Source: Takakia lepidozioides (Eukaryota > Streptophyta > Takakiopsida > Takakiales > Takakiaceae). From it: a DNA stretch of 64,000 nt. This document shows positions 1 to 12,000 of this stretch, in pieces. Within the stretch, counting starts at the first letter, position 1, and each line of letters opens with the position of its first letter. The position numbers were made by a program, and so were the translations under genes. Location: the NCBI GenBank assembly GCA_030704615.1, contig CM060732.1:5270001-5334000 (forward strand). The letters are read 5' to 3'. The notes beneath the pieces were generated by a model. That model was given only the letters and a program-made list of their open reading frames with translations, had not been told where the DNA came from and searched no databases.

Positions 1-82
1 TTTCAATCTGTCTAAGGAGGAGGTTTTCTGCCATTTGGTGCAAGCTCTTCTTCGTGCCAAAACACCTGTGTTTGGCAGGTAA
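1..82 (+). CDS. GRV2: RME-8/GRV2 exon (partial, cut by window edge)
   Basis: The reading frame is open to the edge of the window and ends ...AKTPVFG plus two bases of the next codon, followed by donor GTAATT at 83. The phase (two bases) matches the single leading base of the exon at 867, giving a continuous protein. It corresponds to the helical stretch before the first IWN repeat. Confidence 0.7.
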   Translation, partial: FNLSKEEVFCHLVQALLRAKTPVFGR

Positions 83-3000
83 TTCTCTTGAGGGACCCGA
101 CTGATGACACTTGCCTCATAACAGACCTTCCTAAATTGAGCACCAGGCTGAAGTTTAACCTATAGGGTAGTGTGTGCCTAAAGTGTATCAATCAAACTCT
201 GCAAAAGGGAGCTTATGCTCCAGATTAATGGGCAGGAACCGGGATGCATACAACTTTGGACTGCTCACAATAATCATCAGTACTGAGAGCAATAAGTAAT
301 TGTTCTTGTAAGCACTTGAAAGAATGTCAATGCACCTCTTTTTGTCAGTTTGACAGGGTTGGACAATTACTACTTCTGTGTCCATGATTTTGGGTTGGGC
401 AGTAGCCAAATTTGTTATGGAGAACATACCGCTCACAACTCCCCGTGACTTCATACCCTTTCCTGCCCTGTCCAGAGCAAGGCTGGGGCCTTTGGCCACA
501 AGACAAAACAGGCTAAGTCTAATACAGTATCCTCACCTGTTCGTCGAACTTAGCAACTAAAGTCAGAGGGTACACAGTGCCTGCGGTCTTTATTCGAGTA
601 AATCTTTATGGAATGTCAAGATGCTTGGGTGGAAATTTTGGCGCCTCTCGATGGTAGAGCAGTTTAAATATACCTGGGCCTTCCTCATGAGGGTGTCTAT
701 TTTTACTTACCTCCACATTTTTTCTACAATGCTTGTGGTGAATACATTCTGGAAATCATGTATGAAGTGTCTGTTTCTCTCAAAGAAGATCAGATGTAGA
801 AGCCAAGTGATCAAAGGGTGGAGGTTTTCTATGCAGTTGGCTTAATATTGCTCTCTTGATTGGCAGGATCCTAGAGATTGTTGCATACTTAACAAAGGCA
901 AACAGGATTGCCATGGCACACCTGTATAAACTTGGGGCATTTGAAATTCTTCTTTGGAAGCTTCTTTCTGGTGATGTTGTGGATTGGGATAAAACCATGG
1001 TTGCCAAGTTCCTTTCACAGTCCCACCTTCTGCAGGTCTCTTTCCCTCTCTTGCGCTCTCTTTCAATCTAAATTTTGGGGGTGTTTTTCTAATGTTATGG
1101 TTATGGGCTTAATGTTTACAAAGGGATATCCTACTAGTAGAGCTCCATCAAGTGGCAGCAGTGGTTCCACTTCTACTCTCATCCCTACAACCTTGCCACC
1201 TCCTCCCTCCCCTTCTCACTCCATTCAAATCAGGGAACAGGTTCTATAACAATAACTGCAGGCAAAGGTTAGTATTTAGCATGCTCTCTCCACCCATGCT
1301 CACCCAGCTGTCAAATTGCTTAAAGTAGCAACCACATTAGATCCTCTGTCTAGAGATTACAATGTTCTTTTTGCTGGCAGGATCCAGACTCAATGTCCAC
1401 GCGTCACCAGAGTGATCAGAGTGAGCAACATGCACCCTGGTGGGACAGTGCTCTCCATCTGTATTTACCTGAAGGGTTGATTATGAAGCTTATGTCTGAG
1501 GTATTTGCTGATGGCTATCCTTGGACTCAGTTCCGATTGCACATTCCTCTTTTCTAAAGGCTGAAGTGTGATCTGTGTGTGTCCTCCCCTAGTTTGGTTT
1601 CTCAAAAAAATATGCCAAATGCTCAGCAGATTGGTGGTAGATCGCAGTGTTATAGACTAATGCAACACATTCTGCATTTCACATATGTTGCCCTCTTTTC
1701 TAAGATTCTGTCAATTGTTTGAGCAGGGTCCGGAATCGTTTATGGGACTTTTAGATTCAGAGCAAGATGCACCTGAGGTGATATGGAACATGGAAATGCG
1801 ACAACGTTTACTGGATCATCTCAGCAGTGAGCTGGAGCCTTACGTGAAATTCCGTGCTACCGATCCCTTGGCCCTATATATTCACATTCCTAGGACTCCC
1901 TTGGCCTATCCAGAGCTGGCGGGTAAGCTCATAGGAAACCCACCATCCTCCTAAACATACATGTGAGGCCCTCTGGACAACCATTGCCAGAGGCTTTTGT
2001 CATTGCCTTGCTACCCTATGGAATGCATTCAAGATGATTCGGCTCCAAAGTGAATTTTATTATTTTTATGGTTGTAAGTTAAGGAATTCAATGACTGTGT
2101 GGGTTCATTTCTGGTGCACCCTTATTGGGCATCATTTCTCCCAAAAAAACTAGATTGCCATGTGAGGTAGGGTTCACCCTTATCCCTGCCTCAAAAAAAC
2201 CATGAAATGGACCCTCAATGCCATTGTTCGATCGGCTCCTCTTCAAGGGAGTCAATTGCTTTGCAGTTAAGAAACAAGGGTTGAGGGCCCTTTAGTATGA
2301 GAAGGTGATATTTGCTTTGGCAGACCCAATCTACTAGATAACTTACGGGCTGTATAAATAATTTGGAGAGAAACAATTACACTGATTTCCTTCAGATACG
2401 CAGTAATTTGCTCCTAACACAGGGTCAATTTGCTATGAGGGACCAGTTGTTGTGCACCTCTGAGATCCCTTATGTGCCATCATTCTTGTAGGGAAAAATT
2501 GGCTGTCATGTAGCTTAGAGCTTGTAGAGTAGGTCTGCCATAAATATCACTCATACGCATAGGCTTTTTGCACCTTAGTTGTGCAGAAGTAGGGTCCCTT
2601 ACCCTACGTATATGTATGTTCAATCACCTTCCATGTAAGTGCTGGATTTTCCTGAGGCATATTGCACATTAGTCATCCGAACAAAGGCACAATGTGAGCT
2701 CTGACATGGAGGAACATGTTCACAATGGGTGATGCAGAGTCTGTCTTTTCGGCCCCTTTCTATCTACAAAACCTTCTTGACAATGAGCGCTTTCCAAACT
2801 ATCAGATCAATGATCCAGTCGGATTTTTGACTAGCCTTATGGTGGTGAGCTGGATCTACTCATCATGTCACTGCTAAGTAGTCTTCCTGCATTTGGAAAT
2901 TTTCCACCACTTCGAAGATAGCAAAGGGTCTTATTTGAGCTTTAGTTCTCTTCTGTGGTACACATTACACTGGAAGTGTTGGGAACTGGAAGCTGAGGTC

Positions 3001-6000
3001 AGTCAGTTCGTGATACTAGTGTCAGTTCTTGAGCATTTTCACTGTGGCAGGGAGGTGTGTAGCTCATTTTACAATAGGGTCTCCAACAACTTCAAAATGA
3101 CGTGATGATGATCTACATGGAAGTGCAGGAGTTACGGAAATCGTCAACAATATTGACCAACTCTTTGACAGGGAACTCTTCATGGCGCAAGGAATTACCA
3201 CGCACTCACCTTCTCCTTCATGCCCAGGTCTTATTATTATCATATCTAATCTTTCTTCTTGAGATATGTAATTTGACCCATTGAGGGTCAATGAGCATTG
3301 CTGCACAGCAATTTGAAGCATCATCTATTGAGCCAATAGATATCAGGTCAGTTGTTTGGGCCCTGCAAGGTCTTGAAGAGATGATTTCCTTGTGAGTAGC
3401 CTCCAGCCAGGGTTGGTTTTCTGGCCAATCTTGTGAACACTGCCAGCACTTCTGGCAGGTCTGAGGGGATATCATACCAGCGAATGTCCACAGAGCTCGA
3501 ATTTACTTGGTATAATTGCAGGAGTTCCTTTATTGAAATGGTTAATGCTATGTAGTTTTTCTAAGTTTTAGAAATTGTCTGCTGCAAGAATATATACGAA
3601 TTGTGTACAGACAGCCAATTATTTACTTGTAGAGCTTCTGCTGCCTTTATGAACCTGTTGTGATTGGTAACCTACACCTTTTGTTGTTCCTCACAATCTC
3701 TTTCCTTCTTTCTTACTACCCTCAACCTGAGGCACCAAGAAAATGCTTATTTTTTTCAGGCACATCTACTTGATAGTTTCCCACAGTTGTTGCTGTCCAG
3801 CGATGTGGAATCTGTGGTCATAATGCTGGCCGGTCCTTCTCTTCGGACATGTATTGCTCAAAAGGACGAATCAACTCTGGTTGCCACAGACATTTTGAAC
3901 CACGCAGCTCGAATCTTGCGGAGGTTCTGCGGGGCATACACAAGGTAAGCGGCCTATGCATGTGTGCAGGCTTCTGGGTCTGTGATTCGTCGTAGCCCAA
4001 GGACGTGACAGTGTATTTATGTGCTGTTATGGACGCAACTATTGAAGCTAGATGTACATTGCTAAGGTGCCATTCACACCAAGAGTTATCTAAATATAAT
4101 TGGATATTATATTTATCTACTGTTCACACGAGAGGCTTTTTCAATGTATCCATGCCACATGTAAATAACCACATGTGTTTAACTTATAGAATTCCCTATG
4201 TGTCTGGAGTGTTAATTACATGGTACCCTAGAGGTGGTTTCGCTAACATAACACATAAATTCAAATTTCAAATTCACCACTAATTGTCTGTAATTGTATT
4301 TTTGTTACATGATATTTGTTATATAACAATTCTTTACCACATCTTCAAGAAGTTTAGCTCTAGTGCTATGACTCCTTTAGTTGAAGAGTCTTGTTTTGAA
4401 AGGTCTTTATGCCTCTTGCCCATCAGTTTCAAGATCAGACAACCCTTCAAACTGTGCTCTTTGATATGTAAAGGACCTCCTGAGCACTGTCATTTCATTG
4501 AAAGATCCTGGTAGGCCAATACAAACATCCAAGAATTGGCTCTCCAGTCTACAATGGCTGGTAACTGAATTGAATGGTCTTTGTTGTTGTTGAAATAGTC
4601 TATAGCAAAAGCACCATTGGGCTTCTCAATCTTTATGTGGGTGCTATCGATGATGGCACTGACTAGACTAGACAATCCAATTAACTGGTTGAAGCCAGCC
4701 ATCACCATTCTTTTCTGTACACCGCCAGCCAACATATTGTAGTCTTGAAAACTTTTCAGACTGCAGAAACTACTTTTCATATGCCAGTGTGAGCAGAGAC
4801 AACAAACATACCTATTGTGTCAAGTAGATACTTCATGTGTTAAAACTTATTCTTCTTTAAGTTAGATTATGGCTAAATAGCAACTGCGGGATACACTGTT
4901 GTGAATGGTAGGTAACAACGATATGTATCTGAAATTTATGCGTTGTAGTTCTGCTTCATATATTATCACTATCAAGTGTCCCCACTCGCAGTTGTTTCTC
5001 ACGAGTGTTCCATAGGAATCTAGTACCTGGAAAGGTCACAATAGTTAGTATAGTCCTCTCACTCTGTATGAGTGCATGAGTGGGCTGGTGATGGATTTGC
5101 AAAGACCTGCTTATTCACTTGACGATATCATTGTTGAAAGCAATGTCCTTTTTACTGCAGGGATGACAATGTATCAGAGGCCTCTGTGACTTTTTCATTG
5201 AGTGTACTGTCACTGGGCACAAGGTTGAAAACAGATGGAAGCTTCCCAGAAGCAAGTAGTAACACGAGTCTTGAATCAGCTGTGGCTGGGTCTCTGTTAG
5301 TGCTGGAAATTATCTCTTCGTCCAGGTTAGACTCCCATCATGTGTAGATGAAAGACTTCAGTTGTGCTATCCCTTGCATTGCATTTTCCACAACCCTTCC
5401 ACCTTGTTCATACTCATGTTCTTTCTCTTTGAGAGTTGATTCATATATATATACAGATAAACAGATTTAAATACATATATATGTATAAAACCTAGTCTTG
5501 TAACCAGGGCTTTTACATGTTGTTGGTCTGACTGGCACTTGCTTCTCTAAACAAAGTAAAGGGAAATGAAGCCTGAGAAGCCAGATCAGCAAGGCAACTA
5601 ACTATTACGATCCCTCACATGTTTTTTTCACGGCCAAAATGTTTAATAATGAATCCTTTGGGGTCTCCAGAGCTGGGAGGCAGCTTCTTCGGGATGATAT
5701 CAGGTGGAGGAAAGGGTTTTGGTGGGCACTCTGCTCTGCTGCGGGGGATGTGGTAGCCAATCCTGTGAGGGGCCCTAGCCCGGCATCATTTGCAGCATTG
5801 AGCTGTCTGAAGCATTGGGTTGAAGATGAGGATTATTGCGAACTCGTGATCAGGGAGGTTTGCATCTCAACTCTGCATCTATTTTCTGTCTCCAGATTTT
5901 ATGTAGTCCCCTTTCATTGCTCTCCCTCCATCTAGCTTACTGAGCAGAGGTCATTAGGAATGAACAGCAGAAACAGCGCGTCAATCAACTAGAGCCCTCT

Positions 6001-9000
6001 GCTTGTCTGGGTGAAATCATGCTGATTGAGTTATCTGCATGAACTGGAGTCCAAAGCTGAAATCTCTGACTGGCAGTGGAGTGGGATCCATTGCAGGCTC
6101 TCTATCTGCCATTACTGCTACTAGCAATCTCATCAGCTGATGCTGCTGTTAAGGCCCAAGACACCAAGTCTGCTCTGCTTTACTCAGCTGCCGATGTGTT
6201 AGGATCCCTAGTGCGCGCGTTGAAACGGTCAAGCAACCCAAGTCCCAGTCCACAGCAGCAGTTGGAGCATACAATGATGAGCCATTTGATACCTGGCCCA
6301 ATTTTGGCTTGCCTGGAACAAATCGATGGACCAGACAAGTTCATGACGATGGCTGGGTCAGATCTGGAACAGCCCATAGCAATTTGGACGGCTGATGTAC
6401 GAACAGAGCTTCGTAGGCGGGTAGTTGAGCGGGTGCAGGAGCACCATGCTATGCTGGCCACCGGGAGTCCTGCAATTGAAGATGAACTGGATTGGTTGCA
6501 GGGCTTCCAATATAAGTGTCTAGAAGGACAGATTGTGGTGGGTGGCATGTTTATGAAGGGTCTTGCCTCAGGCCAATTGGAGGGTTTTGGTCTCCCAGCT
6601 GGCCACGCATTTCTGGATGCCATGCTGGACTATCTAGAGACTAAGCACGAGGTAGTTAGTGCATTGCCCAACCCTGCAGTTGGAGAAGAAACTGAGGAAG
6701 TTGATGAAAGTGAACAAAAAACCAAGCAAACAGACTCTGGCAAAGATGCTGCAGTCGATGAGTATTTTGTTGTTCTGGCTGCATTAAGAGAATGTTTGAA
6801 GTATGCACTGAAAGTTGACAGGCCGGAACTAATAATGTCTTTTCGGCCTTCAGTCCTTGCTGAGATTGCATTGACAGGACAAATCAAGCCCCAAGTACAG
6901 GTAGAGATCACCTCTGTTGTGATCGTCCTCGCTGAGAATGAATTGGCAACACAGGCAATGCTGCACTCAGATTTGATGGGAGCTTTGGCAGTTCAGCTTT
7001 TTGAAGCTGCAATGAGAATTCAGGAGGAAGGAATGGAGGAGGTACTCACAGCCACCCTTCGCGCATTACGCCTTCTAAGCGAGCAAATTCCAGCAACTGT
7101 AGCAGCCACGAATCTCTTTGCTGGGGCCGCTTTGTTGCCTTTGTTGTGCATCTTCTGCAATGTGGATCTTCCAGGCATGTGGAGTGAGACAACTGTGGAG
7201 ACAGGGCATGCAGACCCTCAAACTATTTCTGCAGTTGAGAGGGTGATTGCAGCTCAGACACTTGGGCAGCTCCTATTAGCTGCCAGTGGAGTTAGTCGCC
7301 GTACCAAGCTTCTTGAAGATCTGGCTCAGCAGAAGACTTTGGCAAATGGGTCTGCAAATGGCCACTCTATTTTCAATGACGGGATTGGAGAGGCTACTGA
7401 TATGTACGAGCTGATGAGTATGCTTGAGCCTGGAAGTGGGGACACCAACCAGGCGGAGCCAGTTGTCATCCAAACACTGCTGCAGCTGTTGCCTGTGGAC
7501 CTCTTGTCCACATTGGCACGAGACCCCTCAGAGGCCTGCAAGTTGTATGATGGAGATTCCCGTTCTCCCCGGCTCGTGTGGGATGAAGCCACCCGGCACG
7601 GTGTAAATCAAACACTCACCAAGGAAGCAACCAAACTGCAAGATGTTGCAAAGCATAGGGACTTGTCACGATTTCCAGCATGGTCTTTGGTGCATGACCG
7701 GGCTGTTTTCTTACGTCATATACTTGCCACCGTCTCAGAGAGTGAGAGCAAGTCTTTGTACGACGAAGAAGATAATGGGTATGCTCAGGAGCTGTATCTA
7801 GGTGGGTTCTTTGTGGATCAATTTATAAGGGACCCTGGGTACGACTTTGGCAGTATTCTTGAGGGGCGTTTTCTTCGCGAGATACGGAAGGCAGTGGTGA
7901 TTGGGGCCTATGCGAAAGAGTTCAACTTCGATGACCGAAGGCGGCTGTTACTGGCATTACTATTGCTCTTCAAAGCGCGCCCATATTTGTTATCAGGGCA
8001 ATCAAATATTGACATTTTTTTACCAGTGTATGATTTCTTAAGTACAAGTAATGGGAGTGAGAAACGTGGTCTTGCTCAGCCTGCTATGCTTCTGATCCAT
8101 TGTGTAGCCAACCATCCTGACATTGTTGATTGTATAGTTTCCGAAGAGTTAGTTAAAACGTTGGTATCCTTTCTTGGCTTGAAGGTCCCACCCTTGGATG
8201 CAGGTAATGCAGGCACAGACCCCCGATTATGCAGCCTTATGTTACTGCTTAGGCTGATGAAACTCAGTGGTGCAACTGTTGAAATTACTTTGAAGTTAGG
8301 TGCTGTCTCCAGAATAGCAGACATGATGTTAGATATAGATGGATCTGCTGTAGTATCACAGCGGGCGCTTGAATGCCTGGCAGTGATGTGTGTCGACAAG
8401 CGCAGGGGTCAGGAAGTAAGCAGGCTACTGGAAAAACTTGTGCCAGAGAACAGTAAGAAGTATGGAACATGGAACATTGCTTTAGACAATATCCGTGATG
8501 AGGTGGTAGACTCTGAGACACTTGAGCACTTTCTGCAACATCGTTTTCCCTGCAACTGGTGGGTTCTTGACACTCCAGAAGGGATCAGTGTGAATGATTT
8601 TGAAGCCTTGAGGCCAGTCACAATCGTTAATGCCTCGGTGGCGTTTCCAAAGGCACAGATCTCTGACTTCAATGCCGATGCGGAAGGCTTGTTCAAGCAG
8701 AGTGTGGCTGAAACAGCAGAGGTGGATATGAAGGATGTGCATATAGTGAGGACACGTGCGGGCAGTGTGATTGTTGACTTTGAGGTCCACTTTCAGCTGC
8801 CATTTAGCCAAGAGGCTTCAAAGGGCAACCAGCCTCGGGAGCCTGAGACAGAGGCTCATGCCTTCAAAGAGAAGCTGGAAGCTGAGAGCAAAAACCTCTT
8901 TGGTGGTCAATTGTTTGAGTACATGGGCTCCCTAAGAGTCACAGCAGTTGCACTCAGACGTGTTTCTCAAGCAGATCTATCCCAAGAGAAGAGTTGGAAA

Positions 9001-12000
9001 AATGGAAGTCGGTCAGCTTCACTTGACCTGGACTATGCATCAACCATGAGTGCGACAGTTTGTTTGGGTGGAGTGGAGGACACATCATCCCCCATACAAA
9101 GGCGCTCAGAAGAAGACACCAGGATGATATATGTTCAAGGGTTGCAGACACCCAAGGAGCTTCTGGGACCCTTAGACGTGGAACCGGGAAAGCATCCTGA
9201 TTTTCCGGTACAGCAACAGCCCCAAGACCCTCAGGAGCTGCAGCCTGTTGCACTTGGCAGCAACAACTGGCAACCTGAGTTTGCAGTGGAAGCCTCAAGC
9301 GTAATCCATATGCCTATATACACAGATAAACTCTCCCTAATCTCCTCGAGGAATCCCGCTTGTGGAACTCCTCATGATCCCATCTGTGTCTCTTTAGCCT
9401 TTGTAGCTTCTTTGCCCTCCACTGTCACCAGCTCTCCTTCTCTGGGCACCCAATCTTCATCAACAGAGGGTTCCCTTTCTTCTCTCCCATCTCCCTCCCC
9501 TTCTCATCCTGCTTCAAGTACAAGGCCTCCCCTCTTGCCTACATTCATTACTCCTCCCCCTCCTTCCCTCCAGCCTGACTCAACTTCCTCCCTTGGCAAA
9601 TCCCGGAGGACAATTCATCCTCCTCTGCCAGCTGCCTCCCCCCCAAGTTTGACTGAGAGTATACCAGGACCTGCTTCAGGAGCTCCTTGTCCCTCCCCTT
9701 CCCCTACAAAGAAAGGCAGGCTTACCAGTGGCCCGACCCCTCCCCCTTTTGGAAATGGACCTGTCAAAGGGGGCCATTCTCCCTCTTGCCCTCCACTGTC
9801 TTTGTCTTCATCAGGAACCCCGAAACCGCCGCTGCTTTCACCCTCTCAAAGGGTACCAGGGCAAACCCCAACAACAGCTGGTCATTCACCCTCTGTGGAA
9901 GATGCTAACCCTCCGACCCCTAAGCCTGCACTTGTTGGTGAGTACTGGCTCCACCAGTCAAAATCTTCATTCCAAATTGCTGAATGAGGTACCATCATAA
10001 ACAGCAAGCAAGCATTTCCATCTTTTGGGTGTTGGTTTTTGGTCAAGTAAGCATGCAGTCTTTTGTCCGAATAACTGACATTGTGAGGATTTGTTTGTGG
10101 AAAGAGTAGGGTAGGGAAGTGCTTGAGGGTGAAGGCTTCACTGCTCACTGCTTATATCTACGTGGTTCTTTGTAAAAGAGTTCCTCTGTCTTCAAAACAT
10201 GTATTACCAGCCGTCGGAGCTGAAGTATCGTTTTCACTGTTACAATGTTGTGTTTTGCATTGCTGCTGTGTTCTTGATGTCTCTAATCCCCTCCTGTTAT
10301 GTACGCAGACAACCTAGGGCTGAAGTCTGAGGATGGAAGGTAAAGAGATTTATTTTGGAAAGTCATGCTTTTGGATTGGGCATGTGACAGTTGACAACTT
10401 CAGTTGTCTGAATTCTGATGAGTTCCAATGGTCCTAGGTAGAACAGTCTCTCCAAGTTGGAACGAGATTTCATTTCTTGTTTGGGAGTAGTAAACAAGAC
10501 AGTGGCAGCTGAGAGGCTCGGTCGTGGGAGAGTGCCCATCCTGATGGGCATTAAGTGTGAAATTGTGCAAGCCAACCTGCCTGGGATATGTGAATAAGGA
10601 TTGGAATTACATGACTTAGTTTGTAGATACTGTAGCTGTGACCAGGCCTCAAATCAGTATCACTTTCAATGGAACCTAACCAACCTATATCGCAGTCCGT
10701 CCTGTTAAATGTCAATACATTGATTCATGTTTAAGTAAAACTCCTAGTTTCCAGCTCATCAGTGGTGCTCCTTGTGTGGACAGACTGGCTTCTTTGGAGA
10801 GAAGTCTAACCATTGTCCTAGAAGGCACTAATATTATGGAGGCCAACAGAGGTGTTGCAGTGACCAACTTCCTGGAAACACTTTATGAAGGTAAGGACTT
10901 AAATTTAGCTTCCACATGGACCATTTTTGGTTGTGCAATGGCTAGTTTAGCCTCTGCGGTGGAACTAGTGAGATTGACAAGAGAAAGGGAGAGGCACTGA
11001 AGGAGCATGACCAACTAGAGCTGAACCAGGTTCTTGATAACCAGCACCTATATTGGCCTTGATCTCTGGGACTACGTCGCGGGGCATAGTTGCAGAGAAA
11101 CACCGGCCATAAACCTGGTGTTGAAGGTGTCAAGGCTACAGCCCTTGCAGTGCATCTGAGCAGCTAGCTCAGTGGTAGAGCACCCCACGGGGATGGGGGA
11201 GGTCCTAGGTTCAATCCCTAGCCCGACCATACACCAACGGTTTTCTGACATGGTATCAGAGCCAAGGTTGTGGCGGTGGTCAGAAATGGGTGGGCATTAG
11301 CAATAAGGGCTATGCCTTGAGGGGGAGTGTTGAAGGTGTCAAGGCTATAGCCCTTGCACTGCACTCTGAGAACGAAATAGGACAGGTAGCTCAGTGGTAG
11401 AGCATCCCATCGAGATGGGGGAGGTCCTAGGTTCAATCCCAAGCCCGACCACATGCCAACAGTTTTCTGACACCTGGTACATTGTAAATGGGTTCAAAAT
11501 GAAAACAATTTTTCTTTCTACTTCACTACTTCAGTAGTGTCTTTGTCCGAAAGGGTTTGCACCAACGTGGTCTAGTTCGTCCCTCTTATCCCCTTCTTGC
11601 TCTTACAATGGGTGCTTGTGGATGTTGGTATCCAAAGCTGGTATCCAAAGCTGGTACAGAAATATGCACTGCAGCCACAGCTACGTTATGAGTTGATGTG
11701 TGCATGGGAAGAGAACTGTCTCGACCTCTTGCTGACAGATGAGCTGGTTTGTATAAATTACATCAGTGCACTCACATAATTTATCTATCTTTGGTGAGCT
11801 TGACGGTATGAACTACACTACATGTTGCACTTCAAAATGGTTTTAGCTGGCAAGTTTGCTGCTGCTGCTCTTATATTGGTGCCTGAAGCATTGTGGCAGT
11901 CACTGGCTCCTAACCAGAGTGTTGAGATGATGCAGGTGAAGCATGTGCAATCAATTGCAGCTTTCAATATGTTTCAACTGGATGATCCGCAAGCAGCAGC

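Larger units (their letters stand above)
3945..5160 (+). other. RME-8/GRV2 intron hosting a PIF/Harbinger element
   Basis: The intron is 1216 bp with donor GTAAGC and acceptor TTTACTGCAG. The interior is mostly a transposon remnant with TAA target duplications (see 4066-4912). Confidence 0.65.
11114..11477 (+). mobile_element. complete TRIM retrotransposon with 5-bp target duplication CCTGG
   Basis: The layout is CCTGG (11114-11118), LTR 11119-11250, primer site TGGTATCAGAGCC directly adjacent, about 55 bp of internal sequence, polypurine tract GAGGGGGAG (11319-11327), LTR 11328-11472, CCTGG (11473-11477). Both LTRs begin TGTTGAAGGTGTCAAGGCTA and end TTTTCTGACA. There is no coding capacity, which defines a terminal-repeat retrotransposon in miniature. 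It sits in an RME-8/GRV2 intron. Each LTR contains a tRNA-like sequence. Confidence 0.9.

Noticed and set aside
378-845. Small exons between 83 and 866
   Set aside because: Splicing from 82 to 867 keeps the phase and family alignment; the open frames there lack conserved sequence.
8076-9298. Long minus-strand open frames inside the 6082-9937 exon
   Set aside because: They are antisense shadows of a strongly supported coding exon and have no recognisable motifs.
11160-11451. Two genuine tRNA genes
   Set aside because: Acceptor stems do not pair, anticodon loops are irregular, and both lie inside LTRs bounded by target duplications.
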